Assembly: GCF_000718775.1 (NCBI RefSeq)
Contig: NZ_JOCB01000135.1
Span: forward strand, 1-17,729
Reading direction: 5' to 3'
DNA from: Streptomyces sp. NRRL S-31
GTDB lineage: Bacteria; Actinomycetota; Actinomycetes; Streptomycetales; Streptomycetaceae
Length of the DNA stretch: 17,729 nt
Under the pieces are notes generated by a model. It did no database searches and was not told the origin of the DNA. It saw only the letters and a list, made by a program, of their open reading frames with translations. This document shows positions 15,151-17,729 of this stretch, piece after piece (the first letter of the stretch is position 1; every line of letters begins with the position of its first letter). The position numbers and the translations under genes are program-made.

Positions 15151-17729
15151 TGACGCTCGGAGTCCGGCCGCGCCGGGACGCGGAGGCACCCGGCCTGGGC
15201 ACCCGCCGGGCCGGCCACGCGCTGCTGATCCACCCCAAGGGCCGGGTGAACGCACAGGCCGTGGCCTTCGCCGAGGGCCTGCCCGCCGACCCCGACCACC
15301 AGGTCGTCGTCCTCGACCTGCCCGCCGACCCCGGCGACGCCACCTGGGCGGTCGTCGCCCGGCTGCTGGGCCGCGGCCATCCCGGCGGCTACCGCCTGGT
15401 CACCGGCCGCACGCTGCCCGGCGGGATGGTGCCCGTCGGGCAGTGGCTCGCGGACCGGCTCGACCGCGCGGTCGTGGTACCCGACGGAGCGCCGGTCCCG
15501 GCGGCCGGCGGTGTGCTCTACATCCCTGCCGACCGCGGACCGGGCTGGGTGCGCCTGCTGCCGCGCCGGCCCCCCACCCCCGTCTCGCGCCGCTTCCCGG
15601 CACCGTACTGGGAGTTCACCCTCTCCGACCGGACCTGGCGGACCAGCGACCGGGCGGTGGTCGATCCGCTGCCCAGCGGGGTGTGGCTGCACGGCGACGG
15701 CCAGGGGGGCGCGCTCTCCCCGCACCGGGACCTGCTGGTGTCCCGGCTGGCGTACCGGCGCGACCTGCTGACCGTGGTCCTCGGCTGCCCGGGCGGGGAC
15801 GAGCTGCCGCTGGACGACGTCACCCGGTTCTGGCACTCGCTGCTGCCCGGCGTCCGCGACCTGGTGCGGTTCGTCACCTACGGACCCCTGGCGGTCCCGG
15901 ACGGCTCCGGTCCCGGCCAGGCCCTGGCCGACCGGCTCGGTGTCCCCGTCACCTTCGACAACGGCCTCCCGGTGAGCCACGCCGTGGGAGAGACCCCCGA
16001 GGTGCACGCCCTGGACGCCGACGGCACCCCCGGCTGGGCGGCCTTCGCCCGGCAACTGCGCTTCACCCCGGCCCAGCTGACCGGCGGCCTGCCGACCGCG
16101 CCCGTGGTGGTGGGCCACCGGCCGGTGTTCGACGACCTCCCGGAGACGGCCCCCGGCCGCTACCGGTACGACGACGCGGTCCTCGAGGTGGTGCCCAGCG
16201 GCCTGTGGCTGCGTCCGTCCTCGGAGTCCGGGGAAGCCGGGGACGCGGCGGAGGCCGCCGCCATCCGCTCGGCGGCACCGTCCGCCCGGCACGTCAACGT
16301 CGTCTTCGGCACGGGCGGGCAGGGCGGCGGCCGCATGCGCGAACTCGCCGAACGCCTGCTGCAACGGCTCGACCCCGCGCTGCGCGCCATGGCCAGACTG
16401 GTACCGGCGGTGCAACTGGTCCGGGAGACGAGCACCCGGGAACTGACGACGGGGACCGGTGCGGAGTCCGCCGGGGGTGCCGGTGCCGGTGCCCGTGCGG
16501 GCGCGGGCGGGAGTCGGCGGACGGTCGCCGGTGGGCACGCCGCCGGTGCCCTGGACGACGCTCCGGCGACGGCGGCGGCTCCGCCTGCCGCCGGGCCGCG
16601 GGTCCGCTTGGCGACCGCCGCTCCGGTCTTCGGCGAAGCGCCCGCCGAACGGGCTCCCGGCGCGGCCGTCGCCGGTACGACGCCGACCGGGATACCCGGG
16701 CAGGTGGCGGGCACCGTGGCCGTGGCCTCGGCGGGGGAGGGGACGGCCGGTCCGTCCAACGGTCCGGTCGGCACCGGACCGGGCACGTCCGTCCGCGCGG
16801 CGGGTGCCGCCGGTGTGGTTCCGGCGGGGGAGGGGACGGCCGTTCCCGGTCCGGGCGTACGCGGTCACGTTCCGGGCGCCGCCATGGCGCCGCCCCCGGG
16901 AGCCGCGCCGGACGATCGCGGTGTTCCCGCGCCCGCCGGTCCCAGGGGACCTGACGCGCCGGGGCTGCCGCCCTTGTTGTGGGAGTCCAGCACTCCGGCG
17001 CCCGGAGCTACGGCACCCCGGCCGGGCGAGTTCGCGACCCCGGCCTCGGGCATGCCGTCCCGGCCGGAGGGCCCTGCCGCCTCGGCGGGTCTGCCGCCTC
17101 GGTCGGGCGAGTTCGCTGCTCCGGTGCCCCAGGGGCCGCCGTCGGGGGCCGGTGAGCCGGTGGTTCCCGTCTCCGGTGGTCTGCCGCCTCGGTCGGGGGA
17201 GTTCGCGACCCCGGCCTCGGGCATGCCGTCCCGGCCGGAGGGCCCTGCCGCCGGTGGTCTGCCGCCTCGGCCCGGGGAGTCCGCGGCTCCGACTTTCCAG
17301 GGTGCGCCGCCCCAGCCGGGCGAGTCCGCCGCTCCGGTGTCCGGCAGTGGGCCGTCGGGGGCCGGTGTGCCGGTGGTCCCGCTTTCCGATGGCCTGCCGC
17401 CTCGGTCAACCGAGTCCGCCGCCCCGACGTTTCAGGGTGTGCCGCCTCAGGCGGGCGAGTCCGCCGCCCCGACGTTCCAAGGTGCGCCGCCCCAGGCGGG
17501 CGAGTACACCGCCCCGGGCCTCGACGGCATGCCGTCACCGGCCGGTGAGGCCGACGGTTCCGTGCCGGACGGCGGGGCGACCGCCGGGCGGCCCGCCAAC
17601 CCCCTGCCCCCCTCGCTGCCCCTGCCCTCCCTCAGGCTGGTCTCGGCCCCCGGCCTGCCCGCGCCCCCTCCGGTGAACGCGGACGGTGCGGCCCCCGACG
17701 CCCCCGGCAGCGGGCGGCCGGACCTGGGC
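15150..17729 (+). CDS. Unknown T7SS-linked protein with duplicated N-terminal module and Pro/Gly-rich repeats, C-terminus beyond window
   Basis: 860 codons are visible, with no stop before the right edge. ATG at 15150 overlaps the eccB stop (TGATG) and has AAGAG at 15139-15143, so translational coupling is likely. Residues 1-~430 are globular and appear to be two copies of one alpha/beta module. Matching points are RLVTG (82) with RFVTYG (240), WLADRLDRAVVVPDG with ALADRLGVPVTFDNG, and PSGVWLHG (175) with PSGLWLRP (349). From ~435 on the chain is Ala/Gly/Pro-rich and likely disordered, with ~15-residue repeats at ~620-797. I saw no signal peptide, membrane helix, WxG motif or known catalytic motif; it is not EccE, which has N-terminal membrane helices. 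Codons in the low-complexity half use more T-ending forms (GGT, CCT, GCT) than upstream genes. Function is not known; a structural component or effector of the secretion system are both possible. Confidence 0.85.
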   Translation, partial: MTLGVRPRRDAEAPGLGTRRAGHALLIHPKGRVNAQAVAFAEGLPADPDHQVVVLDLPADPGDATWAVVARLLGRGHPGGYRLVTGRTLPGGMVPVGQWLADRLDRAVVVPDGAPVPAAGGVLYIPADRGPGWVRLLPRRPPTPVSRRFPAPYWEFTLSDRTWRTSDRAVVDPLPSGVWLHGDGQGGALSPHRDLLVSRLAYRRDLLTVVLGCPGGDELPLDDVTRFWHSLLPGVRDLVRFVTYGPLAVPDGSGPGQALADRLGVPVTFDNGLPVSHAVGETPEVHALDADGTPGWAAFARQLRFTPAQLTGGLPTAPVVVGHRPVFDDLPETAPGRYRYDDAVLEVVPSGLWLRPSSESGEAGDAAEAAAIRSAAPSARHVNVVFGTGGQGGGRMRELAERLLQRLDPALRAMARLVPAVQLVRETSTRELTTGTGAESAGGAGAGARAGAGGSRRTVAGGHAAGALDDAPATAAAPPAAGPRVRLATAAPVFGEAPAERAPGAAVAGTTPTGIPGQVAGTVAVASAGEGTAGPSNGPVGTGPGTSVRAAGAAGVVPAGEGTAVPGPGVRGHVPGAAMAPPPGAAPDDRGVPAPAGPRGPDAPGLPPLLWESSTPAPGATAPRPGEFATPASGMPSRPEGPAASAGLPPRSGEFAAPVPQGPPSGAGEPVVPVSGGLPPRSGEFATPASGMPSRPEGPAAGGLPPRPGESAAPTFQGAPPQPGESAAPVSGSGPSGAGVPVVPLSDGLPPRSTESAAPTFQGVPPQAGESAAPTFQGAPPQAGEYTAPGLDGMPSPAGEADGSVPDGGATAGRPANPLPPSLPLPSLRLVSAPGLPAPPPVNADGAAPDAPGSGRPDLG
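17028..17081 (+). repeat. Exact 54-bp direct repeat, copy 1
   Basis: This stretch, coding EFATPASGMPSRPEGPAA, is identical base for base to 17199-17252. The copies are 171 bp (57 codons) apart, so duplication kept the frame. Perfect identity including silent positions indicates recent duplication or gene conversion. Confidence 0.9.
17199..17252 (+). repeat. Exact 54-bp direct repeat, copy 2
   Basis: Second copy of the 54-bp repeat at 17028-17081. Sequence on both sides diverges at once, although the shared GLPPR unit recurs nearby. Confidence 0.9.

Larger units (their letters stand above)
17007..17540 (+). repeat. Coding array of ~15-residue Pro/Gly/Glu repeats
   Basis: About a dozen degenerate units follow a pattern G-x-P-P-[R/Q]-x-G-E-[F/S/Y]-A-x-P. 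Clear 45-bp units begin at 17256, 17301, 17391, 17436 and 17481 (for example GLPPRPGESAAPTFQ and GVPPQAGESAAPTFQ). Earlier units at 17088 and 17178 read GLPPRSGEFAAP and GLPPRSGEFATP. Intervening units are more diverged (GPPSGAGEPVVP, GMPSRPEGPAA). Confidence 0.8.

Noticed and set aside
12223..15255. Minus-strand open frame of 1010 codons antisense to eccD and eccB
   Set aside because: Long antisense frames are expected where codons end in G/C. It has no recognisable motif and opposes two confident genes.
15150..16440. Identification of the last gene as eccE
   Set aside because: EccE starts with two membrane helices; none is seen here and the repeat tail is foreign to EccE.
15099..16868. Minus-strand frame of 589 codons opposite the last gene
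   Set aside because: Arg/Gly-rich shadow without domain; the plus frame is coupled to eccB and shows internal domain repeats.
16459..17676. Alternative plus-strand frame over the repeat tail
   Set aside because: It gives an Arg/Pro-rich product with poor codon bias. The frame continuing from 15150 stays open and explains the 45-bp units in phase.

Overview
The window looks like chromosomal DNA of a Streptomyces or close relative. GC content is very high, codons end almost always in G or C, GTG and TTG starts occur behind good ribosome binding sites, and the gene families (Methyltransf_19-type methyltransferase, STAND regulator, AraC and LuxR regulators, single-chain EccC) are typical of that group. 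No RNA gene, IS element or CRISPR array was seen.

Left part (1-5.8 kb) is a regulatory patchwork. A partial alpha/beta hydrolase of the hormone-sensitive-lipase type runs off the left edge on the minus strand, divergent from an AraC-family regulator. The AraC gene converges on a minus-strand XRE/NB-ARC/TPR regulator, which is divergent from an SAM-dependent methyltransferase. A hairpin after the methyltransferase probably ends that unit.

Right part (6.0-17.7 kb, all plus strand) is a type VII secretion (T7SS/ESX-like) locus. In order it holds a LuxR-type regulator with a degenerate receiver, a single-pass membrane protein with an extracytoplasmic bulb-type lectin domain, eccC (three-ATPase motor), eccD (ubiquitin-like domain plus 11 membrane helices), eccB (single membrane helix plus large outer domain), and a protein of unknown function that is still open at the right edge. 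eccC, eccD, eccB and the last gene are tightly packed, with an eccB/last-gene stop-start overlap, so they are likely one transcript. Two strong hairpins sit between the lectin gene and eccC. EsxA/EsxB, EccE and MycP are not in the window and must lie outside it or elsewhere in the genome.

The least explained element is the last gene. Its N-terminal ~420 residues look like two tandem copies of one alpha/beta module. More than 400 residues of Pro/Gly/Ala-rich sequence follow, including a run of ~15-residue repeats with an exact 54-bp duplication. The membrane lectin next to the secretion core, and a set of GATC-centred palindromes around the LuxR and lectin genes, are the other points of interest.
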